A DNA stretch of 64,000 nt from Prevotella sp. E9-3 (GTDB taxonomy: Bacteria > Bacteroidota > Bacteroidia > Bacteroidales > Bacteroidaceae), in contig NZ_CP091786.1 of assembly GCF_022024015.1 (NCBI RefSeq), positions 2,170,001-2,234,000 of the forward strand, in the 5' to 3' direction. Of the stretch, positions 18,744-28,466 are shown in pieces (positions within the stretch are counted from its first letter, which is position 1; each line of letters begins with the position of its first letter). Both the position numbers and the translations under genes were made by a program. The notes under the pieces were generated by a model. The model was not told the origin of the DNA, made no database searches, and saw only the letters and a program-made list of their open reading frames with translations.

Positions 18744-20070
18744 TTTTGAGTCCTTTTAACTTCTGCCCTTTAACTTTAGCCAGAACACTCTTGAGTGAAG
18801 AGCGAGATATGGCAACATAAGCATAACGGTCGTTCACATCAATACGACCTATTTCAGAAGGCTTTAATCCACCTATCTTGCAGAGAAAGCCTACGATATC
18901 ACCTTTCGATATTTTATCTTTCTTCCCCTTACCAATATAAATGGTAGCCATTAAAGGTATAGGAATATCGGCAGAAGAGTCAGAATTGATTTCCCATAAC
19001 TGGGACTGAAGATTTCCTTCGGTCCCTTTTTCATTTCTGAAATCAGGCATCTTCTCATCAGGCCCCACAAGAAAGAAAGTGCGTCCCATTTCATCCCAAC
19101 GAGCAGTACGTCCAACCCTATGAATAAGCGCTTCTTCATTAAGCGGAAGATGATAGTGTATAACATTATCAAGTTTGGGAATATCTAGGCCGCGAGAAGC
19201 CAAATCGGTAGAAACAAGAACTGTAGCCGAACCGTTAGCAAATTGATATAACGCATCCTCACGTTGCCGTTGCTCTAACCCGCCGTGAAAGCTGCTGACT
19301 ACAATTTCTTTTTTGCGCAAGAAGTCACTAACTCGTTCTACGGAATCTCGATAATTGAGGAATACTATACTCTGAGTATTGCCCAACTGTAGAAGTAACT
19401 GATAAAGTGTATCAAGTTTATCTTTTTGAGGACAGGCAACTTGATAGACTTCAACGCGGTCAGGCACAGGTTCCTCAGTATCCAGATACCCTAAACGGGA
19501 AGTACGTTGCATTTCAACGAAATGAGGAATTTGCTCAGCATCAGTAGCCGATAATAATATGCGTCTTTGCAAAGAAGGTAACTGTTGGAGCAAACGCTGC
19601 ATCTCGTCATGAAATCCCATCTCTAAACATTTATCGAATTCGTCAATAACGAGAAACCTTATGTTTCCTGCATTAATATTGCCTTTTGAAAGATGGTCGT
19701 TCAATCGTCCCGGAGTTCCAAAAACCAACTGTGGACGATTCTTCCTTAAAAGCCGATGTTCATCCATTGCCGCACGACCACCATAACAACTCTGTGAACG
19801 CAAACCGCTTCCCATCGACTTTAATACATGGTCACTCTGCCAAGCCAATTCTCGACCAGGTACCACAACTAACGCCTGTACCTCAACACTATCAGCATTG
19901 AGCAATTGAACCAAAGGCAACATATAAGCCAATGTTTTGCCAGAACCTGTAGGAGAAAGAATCAGCACATCATTACGTGTTCGCAAAATAGCTTCATAAG
20001 CCTCTTGCTGCATAGCATTCAACTCGGCAATGCCCAATTTCTGTAGTATATCTTCGTTCTTCATTTTCAC
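18709..20070 (-). CDS. DEAD-box RNA helicase, DbpA-like
   Basis: ATP-dependent RNA helicase, probably acting in ribosome assembly. In 453 residues it has the Q-motif region (AELNAMQQEAYEAI), Walker A (SPTGSGKT, about 39-46), a DEFD box in place of DEAD (143-146), SAT (174-176), VSTDLASRGLDIP and HRVGRTAR. The C-terminal 80 residues (IYIGKGKKDKISKGDIVGF, IGRIDVNDRYAYVAI) match the DbpA RNA-binding domain, known in E. coli for binding 23S rRNA hairpin 92. It starts six bases after mtgA and is probably co-transcribed with it. M1 and M3 are both possible starts. Confidence 0.9.
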   Translation of the reverse strand: MKMKNEDILQKLGIAELNAMQQEAYEAILRTRNDVLILSPTGSGKTLAYMLPLVQLLNADSVEVQALVVVPGRELAWQSDHVLKSMGSGLRSQSCYGGRAAMDEHRLLRKNRPQLVFGTPGRLNDHLSKGNINAGNIRFLVIDEFDKCLEMGFHDEMQRLLQQLPSLQRRILLSATDAEQIPHFVEMQRTSRLGYLDTEEPVPDRVEVYQVACPQKDKLDTLYQLLLQLGNTQSIVFLNYRDSVERVSDFLRKKEIVVSSFHGGLEQRQREDALYQFANGSATVLVSTDLASRGLDIPKLDNVIHYHLPLNEEALIHRVGRTARWDEMGRTFFLVGPDEKMPDFRNEKGTEGNLQSQLWEINSDSSADIPIPLMATIYIGKGKKDKISKGDIVGFLCKIGGLKPSEIGRIDVNDRYAYVAISRSSLKSVLAKVKGQKLKGLKTIVEPISVQHV

Positions 20071-20076
20071 TCCTTA

Positions 20077-20796
20077 CTATTTATCATTCTTGACATCTTC
20101 GCCACGCTTAGGAAAGGCAGGAACATGTCTCATCTCACGTTCTATTCGTGCTTGTCGTTTCTTCATGTACCCACTCGGATTGAGTGAACTGAAACGTCGT
20201 GGGTTGGGCAATGTTGCTGCAATCAATGCACATTGACTACGACTGAGTTCAGCGGCTGAACATCCGAAGTGTTCATGAGCTACAGCATCTGCACCATATA
20301 TACCTTCTCCCATTTCAATACTATTCAGATAGACCTCCATTATACGCTGTTTTGGCCACGTCAGTTCTATCAGAATAGTAAAATATGCCTCAAATCCTTT
20401 CCTCAACCATGATCGGCCGGGCCATAGAAATACATTCTTTGCAGTTTGCTGAGAAATGGTAGATGCACCTAACCTACGTTTTTCCGGATGTTCCCTATTA
20501 CGCTTAGCAGCTTTTTGAATAGCGTCAAAGTCAAAACCATGATGATGTAAGAAATTCGCATCTTCACTTGCGACAACAGCCACAGGCATAAAAGGAGAAA
20601 TATCTTCGAGCGCCACCCAATGATGACTTAATTTCACATCCTTTCCTTCCTTGATTTGTTCAGCCACTCGGATTACCATCAAAGGGGTAATCCAAACTGG
20701 CACAAAGCGAAAAAGGATAACAGAAAGAATCGTGGAGGCAAAAAATGCCACCACGATCCATTTCATAATCTTTTTAATATAGCTAAAAAATAGCAT
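20077..20796 (-). CDS. mtgA: Monofunctional peptidoglycan glycosyltransferase
   Basis: GT51 enzyme that polymerises lipid II into glycan strands on the outer face of the inner membrane. The 239 residues start with a membrane anchor (about 8-30), followed by the catalytic EDANFLHHHGFD (Glu of the first motif), GASTISQQTAKNVFLW and EVYLNSIEMGEGIYGA (second Glu). No transpeptidase domain follows, so it is the monofunctional form. It lies 17 bases after the OmpA-like gene and six before the helicase gene. Confidence 0.94.
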   Translation of the reverse strand: MLFFSYIKKIMKWIVVAFFASTILSVILFRFVPVWITPLMVIRVAEQIKEGKDVKLSHHWVALEDISPFMPVAVVASEDANFLHHHGFDFDAIQKAAKRNREHPEKRRLGASTISQQTAKNVFLWPGRSWLRKGFEAYFTILIELTWPKQRIMEVYLNSIEMGEGIYGADAVAHEHFGCSAAELSRSQCALIAATLPNPRRFSSLNPSGYMKKRQARIEREMRHVPAFPKRGEDVKNDK

Positions 20797-20813
20797 CGTC
20801 TGCTTATCGGGGA

Positions 20814-21512
20814 TTACTTCAGTGTACCAGCCTCAGCAGCCTGAATCATGGCCTGGCTAGCATACATGTAAACCTCAACGCGACGGTTCTGAGCCTTACC
20901 TGCAGCAGTAGAGTTATCAGCAACAGGGTTAGCCTCGCCATAACCTGTGGTAGAACGAATCTGAGAAGCGCTCACGCCAACAGACTGAAGATAAGAGGTA
21001 ACAGCCTGTGCACGCTGTTCTGAAAGCTGCTGATTCTTAGCAGCACTCTGCTCAGCTGTGCTATTTTTCCAACCAGCATTGTCAGTATAACCCTGAATGG
21101 CTACATCGCAATCGGTGTTCTGCTTCAACACGTTAGCGAAATTAGACAGTGAATTCTTAGCGGTCTGACTCAAGGTAGCGCTACCAGTAGTAAACAGGAT
21201 ACCCGAATCAAAAGTAACCTTCACAGCCTGAAGACCATTTGCGTCAGTAACTGACTCAACTTGTGCATTCTGAACTGCCTGAGCTTGAGCCTTCACCTTG
21301 TCCATTTTCTTACCGATCAAAGCACCAGCGCCAGCACCAACAGCTGTACCTACAGCAGCACCTACTGCAGTATTGCCAGCAATCTTACCAACAACAGCAC
21401 CAAGTACAGCACCACCAGCAGCACCAATAGCTGTTCCTTTTGCCATGTTGCTGCAACCAGCCATCACAATTCCTGCACAAAGTGTCAGGATTACTACTTT
21501 AAACTTCTTCAT
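20814..21512 (-). CDS. OmpA-family lipoprotein with glycine-zipper segment
   Basis: A 232-residue lipoprotein: the signal peptide ends in the lipobox VMAGC (Cys20). Residues about 25-70 are an Ala/Gly-rich glycine zipper (AIGAAGGAVLGAVVGKIAG and repeats), a segment that can insert into membranes. The C-terminal half is an OmpA-like peptidoglycan-binding domain with TTGYGEANPVADN and AAGKAQNRRVEVYM. It would tether the outer membrane to the cell wall. It leads a minus-strand group with mtgA, which fits a cell-envelope role. Confidence 0.9.
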   Translation of the reverse strand: MKKFKVVILTLCAGIVMAGCSNMAKGTAIGAAGGAVLGAVVGKIAGNTAVGAAVGTAVGAGAGALIGKKMDKVKAQAQAVQNAQVESVTDANGLQAVKVTFDSGILFTTGSATLSQTAKNSLSNFANVLKQNTDCDVAIQGYTDNAGWKNSTAEQSAAKNQQLSEQRAQAVTSYLQSVGVSASQIRSTTGYGEANPVADNSTAAGKAQNRRVEVYMYASQAMIQAAEAGTLK

Positions 21513-21562
21513 AATTGCAAAAATGTTTATTTTAAAATGTTAAACAATTAGTTTTCACGATG

Positions 21563-21570
21563 CAAAGATA
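21563..21570 (-). promoter_or_regulatory. Promoter box of the OmpA-like gene
   Basis: TATCTTTG on the minus strand about 50 bases upstream of the start fits TAnnTTTG. It probably drives the OmpA-like, mtgA and helicase genes. Confidence 0.6.
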
Positions 21571-21613
21571 ATCTATTTCTTGAAATAAATATCTTTTTTC
21601 GAACTTTTTTTAC

Positions 21614-21621
21614 TATTTTTG
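21614..21621 (+). promoter_or_regulatory. Promoter box of proS
   Basis: TATTTTTG fits TAnnTTTG and lies 30 bases before the proS start. It is about 45 bases from the divergent box at 21563-21570. Confidence 0.55.
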
Positions 21622-21651
21622 CACCCAAAATAAAAACATAACAACAAAATC

Positions 21652-23133
21652 ATGGCAAAAGAATTAAAAGAATTGACAAAAAGAGCCGAAAACTACAGTC
21701 AATGGTACAATGATCTTGTGGTAAAGGCTGATTTGGCCGAGCAATCGGCAGTACGTGGATGTATGGTGATCAAGCCTTACGGATATGCCATCTGGGAAAA
21801 GATGCAACATGAACTTGACCGTATGTTTAAAGAGACTGGTGCCCAAAACGCCTACTTTCCTCTACTGATACCTAAATCATTCTTGAGTCGTGAGGCCGAG
21901 CACGTCGAAGGCTTTGCCAAAGAGTGTGCAGTAGTGACTCACTATCGTTTACGCGCCAAAGAAGACAAAAGTGGTGTTGAAGTTGATCCTGCAGCAAAAC
22001 TTGAAGAAGAACTCATAGTACGTCCTACTTCGGAGACCATTATTTGGAATACATATAAAAACTGGATTCATTCTTGGCGTGATCTGCCCTTGATGTGCAA
22101 CCAATGGTGTAACGTAATGCGCTGGGAAATGCGTACTCGTCCTTTCCTTCGTACTTCAGAGTTTCTTTGGCAGGAAGGCCATACTGCTCACGCAACACGT
22201 GAGGAGGCTGAAGAAGAAGCTAAGAAGATGCTGAAGGTATATGCTAAATTTGCTGAGGAATGGATGGCTGTACCTGTTGTTCAGGGTGTGAAGAGTGAAA
22301 CAGAGCGTTTCGCCGGTGCTCTCGACACTTATACTATTGAGGCAATGATGCAGGACGGTAAGGCTCTTCAAAGCGGAACCTCACACTTCCTCGGTCAGAA
22401 CTTTGCTAAAGCTTTTGAAGTTACATATCTTAATAAGGAAAACAAGCCCGAATATGTTTGGGCCACCTCATGGGGTGTGTCAACCCGTTTGATTGGAGCG
22501 CTCATCATGACTCATAGCGATGACAATGGTTTGGTACTTCCTCCGCGTTTGGCTCCTATCCAAGTAGTTATCATTCCTATTGCTACGAAACCTGAGCAAA
22601 TGGAACTGGTAAACAAAGAGGTAACACCTATTATTGAGAAACTGCGCAAGAAGGGTATTACTGTTAAGTTTGACGATTCAGACAATAAGCGTCCTGGCTT
22701 CAAGTTTGCCGACTACGAATTAAAGGGTGTACCTGTACGTCTAGTATTGGGTGCCCGTGACTTGGAGAACGGAACTATCGAAGTGATGCGACGTGATACA
22801 CTTGAGAAAGAGACCCGCTCTCTGGAAGGCATTGCTGAATACGTGGAGCAGTTGCTTGAGGATATTCAGAATAACATCTTCGAAAAAGCGCGCAAGTATC
22901 GTGACGATCGTATTTACGAATGCGACAATTACGAAGAGTTCAAAGAGCGTGTTAAAGATGGTGGTTTCTTCCTTTGCCACTGGGATGGTACTGCCGAAAC
23001 TGAGGCAAAAATCAAAGAAGATACCCAGGCCACTATTCGTTGCGTACCTTTCGGTGTTGAACAAACACCTGGTGTTGACATGGTAAGTGGAAAACCAGCC
23101 AAGGCTCGTGTAATTATTGCAAGAAGCTATTAA
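21652..23133 (+). CDS. proS: Prolyl-tRNA synthetase, short (eukaryote/archaeal-like) type
   Basis: Charges tRNA-Pro with proline. The 493 residues lack the editing insertion found in the long bacterial type. Class II landmarks are visible: motif 2 in [27 protein letters not shown] and motif 3 in [33 protein letters not shown]. The C-terminal part has the anticodon-binding domain followed by the zinc-domain-like tail ([11 protein letters not shown] end). The start at 21652 is supported by the promoter 30 bases upstream. A strong terminator follows. Confidence 0.95.
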   Translation: MAKELKELTKRAENYSQWYNDLVVKADLAEQSAVRGCMVIKPYGYAIWEKMQHELDRMFKETGAQNAYFPLLIPKSFLSREAEHVEGFAKECAVVTHYRLRAKEDKSGVEVDPAAKLEEELIVRPTSETIIWNTYKNWIHSWRDLPLMCNQWCNVMRWEMRTRPFLRTSEFLWQEGHTAHATREEAEEEAKKMLKVYAKFAEEWMAVPVVQGVKSETERFAGALDTYTIEAMMQDGKALQSGTSHFLGQNFAKAFEVTYLNKENKPEYVWATSWGVSTRLIGALIMTHSDDNGLVLPPRLAPIQVVIIPIATKPEQMELVNKEVTPIIEKLRKKGITVKFDDSDNKRPGFKFADYELKGVPVRLVLGARDLENGTIEVMRRDTLEKETRSLEGIAEYVEQLLEDIQNNIFEKARKYRDDRIYECDNYEEFKERVKDGGFFLCHWDGTAETEAKIKEDTQATIRCVPFGVEQTPGVDMVSGKPAKARVIIARSY

Positions 23134-23150
23134 TTAAATTATATGCAAAA

Positions 23151-23181
23151 TAAAAGGCCCGCCAAATGGTGGGCCTTTTAT
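23151..23181. terminator. Bidirectional terminator between proS and the MBL gene
   Basis: AAAAGGCCCGCC (23152-23163) and GGTGGGCCTTTT (23168-23179) form a 12-bp stem with a four-base loop. The flanking A and T runs allow termination on both strands, serving two convergent genes. Confidence 0.9.
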
Positions 23182-23196
23182 ATTTGAGTCTATCTC

Positions 23197-24003
23197 TTAT
23201 TCTGCCAAATCAAAAATTCCAGTAGGAACAGTGCGTTTTAACACTTCAAGCTGCAAATCCTTTCCTACGGCGATACCATACGAACGAAGTACAGACTCAA
23301 TAGTCTTTCGCGCTAACTCTGGATGGTTGTTCTCTTCAGAAAGATGACAAAGCCACACATGTCGCAAATGTTCGTTCATATTTTGGGCAATTGCTTCAGC
23401 ACATGCTTTGTTATTAAGGTGACCTGTTCCACTAACAATACGCACCTTCAGATGTTCAGGATAAGGACCTTGTTGAAGCATTTCAACATCATGATTAGCC
23501 TCAATAACTAAATAGTATGCCTTACTGATGTATTGAGCCATTTCTTCAGTAACAGTGCCTGCATCAGTAATCAGACAGAAATTTGTACCGGAAGCTTCAA
23601 TAAAATAGCCTACGTTATCGCTACTGTCATGTGGAACTGTAAAAGGTGTAACTGTAAAATCGCCTAACTGAACAGTTTCTCCAGGGGTCAAAATATGACG
23701 ATCTGCAATATTGACTTTACGTGTTACGCAATAGTTTCTGTCTATACCTTGATGTACAGTAGCCGTAGCATAGACTGGCAGATGAAAGTCATGATTAATA
23801 CTACCTACCGACTTTATATGGTCAGCATGATCATGAGTTATGAGAACGCGATGAATTTGAGGTAATGTAAGACCGAAATCACGGAAGTGTTTTTTCAACG
23901 TACGAATACCGATTCCTACATCAATTAGCAAACCATCTTTTTCTGTATATAGAAAATAGCAGTTTCCACTACTACCACTGCCAAATGAAATGAATTTCAA
24001 CAT
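23197..24003 (-). CDS. MBL-fold metallo-hydrolase, YycJ/WalJ-like
   Basis: Cytoplasmic hydrolase of the metallo-beta-lactamase fold, 268 residues. SFGSGSSGNCYFL at the start, the metal-binding THDHADH, and GTGHLNNKACAEAIAQN near the end match the YycJ group, members of which have been linked to exonuclease or cell-wall functions. The substrate in this lineage is not known. It is a single-gene unit with a promoter box close upstream and a shared terminator downstream. Confidence 0.85.
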   Translation of the reverse strand: MLKFISFGSGSSGNCYFLYTEKDGLLIDVGIGIRTLKKHFRDFGLTLPQIHRVLITHDHADHIKSVGSINHDFHLPVYATATVHQGIDRNYCVTRKVNIADRHILTPGETVQLGDFTVTPFTVPHDSSDNVGYFIEASGTNFCLITDAGTVTEEMAQYISKAYYLVIEANHDVEMLQQGPYPEHLKVRIVSGTGHLNNKACAEAIAQNMNEHLRHVWLCHLSEENNHPELARKTIESVLRSYGIAVGKDLQLEVLKRTVPTGIFDLAE

Positions 24004-24022
24004 CTATTTTTCGTTTTAATTG

Positions 24023-24030
24023 CAAAGGTA
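24023..24030 (-). promoter_or_regulatory. Promoter box of the MBL gene
   Basis: TACCTTTG on the minus strand, 20 bases before the start codon, fits the -7 consensus. Confidence 0.6.
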
Positions 24031-24122
24031 CAAAAGAGTTAGGAGTTAGATATGCAAATCAATGAAAATTAACCTTTTTACACAGCCTTAACAAGCATCT
24101 TTACACATCTATCAATATGATG

Positions 24123-26351
24123 TTAGAAAGGCAATCCTACTGCAAAATGAAAAGCCATATCACGTCCTAAACGTGGATGAAGGAAAGGATAGTGTTCATC
24201 ACCATCTGTTTCATATGCAGGATTAATAGCTTTCATTCCAAGATCAAAACGTAAAACAAAATAATCGAAATTAAAACGGAAGCCTAAACCATATCCGACT
24301 GCAAGTTGAGAAATGAACTCATTAAGACGAAACTGGCCTCCCGGTTGTTCTTTATAATCACGAAGTGTCCATATATTTCCTGCATCTATAAAAAAAGCGC
24401 CTCCTAATTTCCAGAACAAATGAGTACGATACTCGGCGTTAAGATCAAGTTTCATATCACCTGTCTGATTTATAAAATTAATACGGCCATCATGTTCTTT
24501 GAACTTACCAGGTCCCAATGATCTTACACTCCATCCACGTACACTATTTGCGCCTCCTGAAAAATATCGTTTCTCAAATGGTAACACATCGCTATTTCCA
24601 TACGGATATGCTATACCGAGGCCAAGGTGAAATACTAAATGGTTATGATTGTCCAATCTTAACGAATGGGTCAAATCCATATCACCCTTTATGTATTGAG
24701 CAAATGCTATGTTGAAAAGACGATATTGCCCACGATCATCTTTTTCTTTTCCCAATAATGCAGCCCCAACAGAAAGTACGTTTCCAGAAGTCTCTATATT
24801 CGTTTTTACTGCAAGATTATTGTGATTATAAGCATAACCGAACCCAATCTTTGTAATAAACAAATCCTCATAGTTGTAACGAAGAATCGCATTTCTTGAA
24901 TTTTCACTTTCTAAGTACTCATGTCGGAAAGTATCTGAAATCCAAGGCATAAACACATAGTTCAAATCGAGCAAATCCAACTGATACCGATCATGCCTAT
25001 GCATGAAATTCCATTTATATCGCCAACCAGCAGAGAGTACTCGGCGATGGAATTCAGGACGGTCCTGCATATCATACAAAAGAGATAATTCACTTGTGGC
25101 TAATGCTTTATGTCTTATACTATGATAAAACCAAGGCAGAACAAATCTTGGAAACGCTAAGCGAGTCTCAATAGAATACTCTGTAAAGTCTTGTTTGTTA
25201 TATCCCTCTAACCCCTTAATTGCTTCATAAGCACCACGCAATTCAACACTAAACACTTCACTTCCTCTGAAGAGATTTCTATTTTGATAAGTGAGCGAGG
25301 CAGCTGCGCCGAAATCACCTGCAGTATTGGTTCCTTCCGGCTGAAAACTGATAGTTGATGGTTTGTTCGTCTGTAGCGTTATATTACAGTCCAGCAAATT
25401 TGTATCTGGATGTTGAACAATGGAGATATTGGTATATTTTACGGCCTGCAAACGCCCAAAATGATTATATGTATGCTGAAGGTTTGTACCAGAATATGTT
25501 TTTCCCTCTTCTAAATGCGTACATTCTTCCAGCACATGCCTACGCAAATGCAAGCGATTGTCATTTGGGTCTCCACTAACAAAGCTAATCTTATCTATAG
25601 TATATTTGGTATGCAAAGTATCGGCATAGTTGTTACGCTTATAAAGTCCAATATTCAGCGTAACATCTATCATTCGAGATCCTTCAACTGTATCGGCCTC
25701 ATACGTGATATACTCTTTGTGGAAACGATAATAACCATTATCATTCATTAAAGAGGTAAGACGTTTTCGTTCGGCGTCCAAACGTGACACGTCAAATTTC
25801 ATTCCTTCAGTCAGTAATCTACGTGTACTATCTGCAGTATGCTTTAACAATGTAGCCAATTCCGGATCATCCACCCGATATTTTACATTATTTATAAAAT
25901 ATGGCAATCCTGGTTTCAAATGATACATCACATCGGCCTTCTTTCGATGATAATCCACATCAAAAGAAACCTCAGCACGCATATAGCCTTCATTTCGCAA
26001 TTCTTGTTTCAAATCCAAAGCCGTACGGACAGCGTGGATGCTATCGAAAACAACAGGAGGTTCACCAATAGAGCGTAACATTCTGTTAAGCCATTGAGTA
26101 GAATCCCGACCAGACAGAGAATAAGTAGCAAGTGGCATTTTAAAAAGCGAAAAGAATCTGGCATTAGGATTTTGCCTCACCAACCCTCGCAATTGACTGA
26201 TACTCAGATTTACTTCTTCTTCTCCTTCAACATCGAGTCTCACATTATCGAGCAGATAGTTCCCCTCAGGCACATACCGCGTAATTGAGCATGACGAAAA
26301 AGAAATGGCCATGCTCAATAAAAACATTTGGACTAACTTATGTTTACGCAT
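24123..26351 (-). CDS. TamL-type BamA-family outer-membrane lipoprotein
   Basis: Outer-membrane protein of the Omp85/TamA group, thought to help insert outer-membrane proteins. The start at 26351 (MRKHKLVQMFLLSMAI) gives a lipoprotein signal with lipobox SFSSC, as in the TamL form known from Bacteroidota; the frame also allows an earlier start at 26381. Residues about 20-330 are POTRA-like (LRGLVRQNPNARFFSLFK, GMKFDVSRLDAERKRL). The rest is a 16-strand barrel with the family VRGWSVRSLGPGKF and C-terminal strand FHFAVGLPF. The length of 742 residues is normal. No tamB is seen beside it. Confidence 0.88.
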   Translation of the reverse strand: MRKHKLVQMFLLSMAISFSSCSITRYVPEGNYLLDNVRLDVEGEEEVNLSISQLRGLVRQNPNARFFSLFKMPLATYSLSGRDSTQWLNRMLRSIGEPPVVFDSIHAVRTALDLKQELRNEGYMRAEVSFDVDYHRKKADVMYHLKPGLPYFINNVKYRVDDPELATLLKHTADSTRRLLTEGMKFDVSRLDAERKRLTSLMNDNGYYRFHKEYITYEADTVEGSRMIDVTLNIGLYKRNNYADTLHTKYTIDKISFVSGDPNDNRLHLRRHVLEECTHLEEGKTYSGTNLQHTYNHFGRLQAVKYTNISIVQHPDTNLLDCNITLQTNKPSTISFQPEGTNTAGDFGAAASLTYQNRNLFRGSEVFSVELRGAYEAIKGLEGYNKQDFTEYSIETRLAFPRFVLPWFYHSIRHKALATSELSLLYDMQDRPEFHRRVLSAGWRYKWNFMHRHDRYQLDLLDLNYVFMPWISDTFRHEYLESENSRNAILRYNYEDLFITKIGFGYAYNHNNLAVKTNIETSGNVLSVGAALLGKEKDDRGQYRLFNIAFAQYIKGDMDLTHSLRLDNHNHLVFHLGLGIAYPYGNSDVLPFEKRYFSGGANSVRGWSVRSLGPGKFKEHDGRINFINQTGDMKLDLNAEYRTHLFWKLGGAFFIDAGNIWTLRDYKEQPGGQFRLNEFISQLAVGYGLGFRFNFDYFVLRFDLGMKAINPAYETDGDEHYPFLHPRLGRDMAFHFAVGLPF

Positions 26352-26361
26352 ATATTTAATG

Positions 26362-26369
26362 CAAAGGTA
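26362..26369 (-). promoter_or_regulatory. Promoter box of the TamL gene
   Basis: TACCTTTG on the minus strand lies 11 bases upstream of the chosen TamL start. A transcript from here would begin inside or just before any longer frame, which supports the start at 26351. Confidence 0.6.
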
Positions 26370-26413
26370 AGGATAATTCACCTTTCATAATTCATTATTC
26401 ATAATTATTTTCG

Positions 26414-26421
26414 TATCTTTG
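26414..26421 (+). promoter_or_regulatory. Promoter box of the TrmH-like gene
   Basis: TATCTTTG fits TAnnTTTG and lies 31 bases before the start at 26453. It is divergent to the TamL promoter. Confidence 0.55.
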
Positions 26422-26452
26422 CGCCAAAATTAAAGTCTTTTTAGAAATTCAT

Positions 26453-27208
26453 ATGGTTAGCAAGAACGATATAAAACGTATAAAACAGTTAGAGCAGAAA
26501 AAGTACCGCCAGCGTGAGGGGCTCTTTGTAGCTGAGGGACCAAAAGTTGTTGGCGACCTTCTGAGGTGCGGATATCAACCTACAATTCTTTTTGCCACAA
26601 GCGAATGGAATGACAAAAGTGCTTTTTTTGATACCAAACATAGCGGAAACCAATTAAGAACAGAGATAATTACTAATGAGGAACTTCAGAAATTAAGTTT
26701 CTTGCAGCATCCGCAACAGGTACTTGCCGTTTTTCCTATACCCCAACAGTCGTTTCCAGAACCTAAAGGACTTTGCTTAGCTCTCGATGGAGTTCAGGAC
26801 CCAGGAAATTTAGGTACCATTATACGCATTGCCGATTGGTTTGGAATCAAAAACATTTACTGTTCAACCGATAGCGCCGATGCATGGAACCCAAAGGTTA
26901 TTCAAGCAACAATGGGCAGCATCGCTCGGGTTAATATATACTATTGCGATTTAAGCATCATACTTTGTCAAACCACCCTGCCCGTCTATGGTACATTACT
27001 TGATGGTAATGACCTTTACCAAGAGGAACTGTCAACAGAAGGTATTATCGTTATGGGCAACGAGGGCAACGGAATCTCACAACCTATTCGCAAGCTCATC
27101 AATAAAAAGTTGCTCATCCCTAGTTATAGCCATGACGACACAGCAGAGAGTCTAAACGTTGCTATAGCAACAGCAATCACTTGTGCAGAATTTAGAAGAA
27201 GAAAATAA
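26453..27208 (+). CDS. TrmH-family (SPOUT) RNA 2'-O-methyltransferase
   Basis: Methylates ribose in tRNA or rRNA using SAM. In 251 residues it has the N-terminal substrate-binding domain (QREGLFVAEGPKVVGDLL) and the SPOUT catalytic motifs ALDGVQDPGNLGTIIRIADWFG, IVMGNEGNGIS and IPSYSHDDTAESLNVAIATAI. The exact RNA target is unknown. Its stop codon directly abuts the stop of the convergent lytic transglycosylase gene, with no base between them. Confidence 0.9.
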   Translation: MVSKNDIKRIKQLEQKKYRQREGLFVAEGPKVVGDLLRCGYQPTILFATSEWNDKSAFFDTKHSGNQLRTEIITNEELQKLSFLQHPQQVLAVFPIPQQSFPEPKGLCLALDGVQDPGNLGTIIRIADWFGIKNIYCSTDSADAWNPKVIQATMGSIARVNIYYCDLSIILCQTTLPVYGTLLDGNDLYQEELSTEGIIVMGNEGNGISQPIRKLINKKLLIPSYSHDDTAESLNVAIATAITCAEFRRRK

Positions 27209-28333
27209 TCAGAGGCTATATTTACTACGATGTTTTGCATTTTGAGACTTTTGGGGTACTGAATTACCTGATGACACCGATCGTACGCCACAATAATGCT
27301 GATACCTCTGACGTATGCTTTGAACATAATCAACAGTTTCACTGCCTCGCATATAACCATATTTTACAATCGGATGCTGATAATAGCGAGGCTCACTTAG
27401 CTTAAGCACATATATAGAAACATCCTTCCATCTGTATGGATTGTGCCCTTCATTCTCTGCTAAAGCCATAGCATCACGCACATGATGAGCACCACCATTA
27501 TACGCCGCTAAAACAAAATCCTGACGTTCACGTCGATTCTTGACATCAGAAAAAGATTGTTCCAATTCTTTCAAATAGCGAGCTGCTGCTGCGATATTTG
27601 GTTCTGGTTGATTGAGCTGTTCACGTGATAATCCCAAATGATCTGCCGTTGAAGGCATAATCTGCATGAGGCCTCTCGCACCTACCCATGACAAAGCATT
27701 TGGGTCGAAAGTTGACTCTTGGTAACATTGAGCTGCCATGAGTCGCCAATCCCATTTAATTGGTTGACAATGACGCTTAAACAAACCATCATATCGGGAA
27801 ATTATGCCACCTTCGCTATTCAACATAGGTGCAAAGACTTTTCGCCTCACACCACCTCCAGACTTTAACAATCGCTGTTCCTCTTTTCTTGCTGCGACCA
27901 TTCGTCCATTATTATACCATCCCTCCAACATCTCTTTTAACTGAGGTTTTCCGTCAGCCACCTTCCATCCTGGTGATGTTGAAGAAGATGGGAAAATTGG
28001 ATAAACTATGATATCAGCATCTCCATTCCGCAGTTTAGACAACAATTCAACTGTGTCGCGGCACAGTTCTATACGCAGACGAACTCCCAATGAGTCGGCA
28101 AGTTGCTGACACAACATTGTATGAACCCCAAGATGAATGCCACGATAGTCATAATAAGTTTCAGGACCTGATATGGTTAAGGCAATCATTTCACCTGCTT
28201 GCTCAATATCATCGAGGTCAAAATCTTCATCCACAGTTTCTTCTCCCCACGGATTGACAACAGGTTCCTGTTGACGTTTCTTGCAGGCTGAAAGGAGCAG
28301 AAGAAAAAGAATAATTATTCCGTAATGTTTCAA
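27209..28333 (-). CDS. MltF-like membrane-bound lytic murein transglycosylase
   Basis: Periplasmic lipoprotein that cleaves peptidoglycan glycan strands. The signal peptide ends in LLLSAC. Residues about 45-190 resemble a solute-binding domain (YRGIHLGVHTMLCQQLADSLG), and the C-terminal part is an SLT domain with the catalytic glutamate in CYQESTFDPNALSWVGARGLMQIMPSTA. This two-domain order is that of MltF. The SLT region ends with LSEPRYYQHPIVKYGYMRG and a basic tail. It is transcribed divergently from hisG. Confidence 0.9.
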   Translation of the reverse strand: MKHYGIIILFLLLLSACKKRQQEPVVNPWGEETVDEDFDLDDIEQAGEMIALTISGPETYYDYRGIHLGVHTMLCQQLADSLGVRLRIELCRDTVELLSKLRNGDADIIVYPIFPSSSTSPGWKVADGKPQLKEMLEGWYNNGRMVAARKEEQRLLKSGGGVRRKVFAPMLNSEGGIISRYDGLFKRHCQPIKWDWRLMAAQCYQESTFDPNALSWVGARGLMQIMPSTADHLGLSREQLNQPEPNIAAAARYLKELEQSFSDVKNRRERQDFVLAAYNGGAHHVRDAMALAENEGHNPYRWKDVSIYVLKLSEPRYYQHPIVKYGYMRGSETVDYVQSIRQRYQHYCGVRSVSSGNSVPQKSQNAKHRSKYSL

Positions 28334-28352
28334 TCCTATGCATTTTTGACTG

Positions 28353-28381
28353 CAAAAGTACAGTTTTTATTGCACAATCAA
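28353..28381 (-). promoter_or_regulatory. Promoter of the MltF-like gene
   Basis: On the minus strand TTG (28379-28381), 18 bases, then TACTTTTG (28353-28360) resembles the -33/-7 pattern. It interleaves with the hisG promoter on the other strand. Confidence 0.5.
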
Positions 28382-28400
28382 GAATTTTTATTTAATTTTG
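28370..28400 (+). promoter_or_regulatory. Promoter of hisG-hisD-hisC
   Basis: TTG at 28370-28372, 20 bases, then TAATTTTG at 28393-28400 fits the Bacteroidota pattern. The leader to the hisG ATG is about 60 nt and contains a small TTGCGA/TCGCAA hairpin but no run of histidine codons. Confidence 0.6.
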
Positions 28401-28466
28401 CGACCTAAATCAATACAAAAAAGAATTGCGATCACAGGATTCGCAAAACAATTAATAATAAGAATC

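Noticed and set aside
28401..28466. Histidine-dependent attenuator in the hisG leader
   Set aside because: A small hairpin is present, but there is no leader peptide with histidine codons and no alternative terminator.
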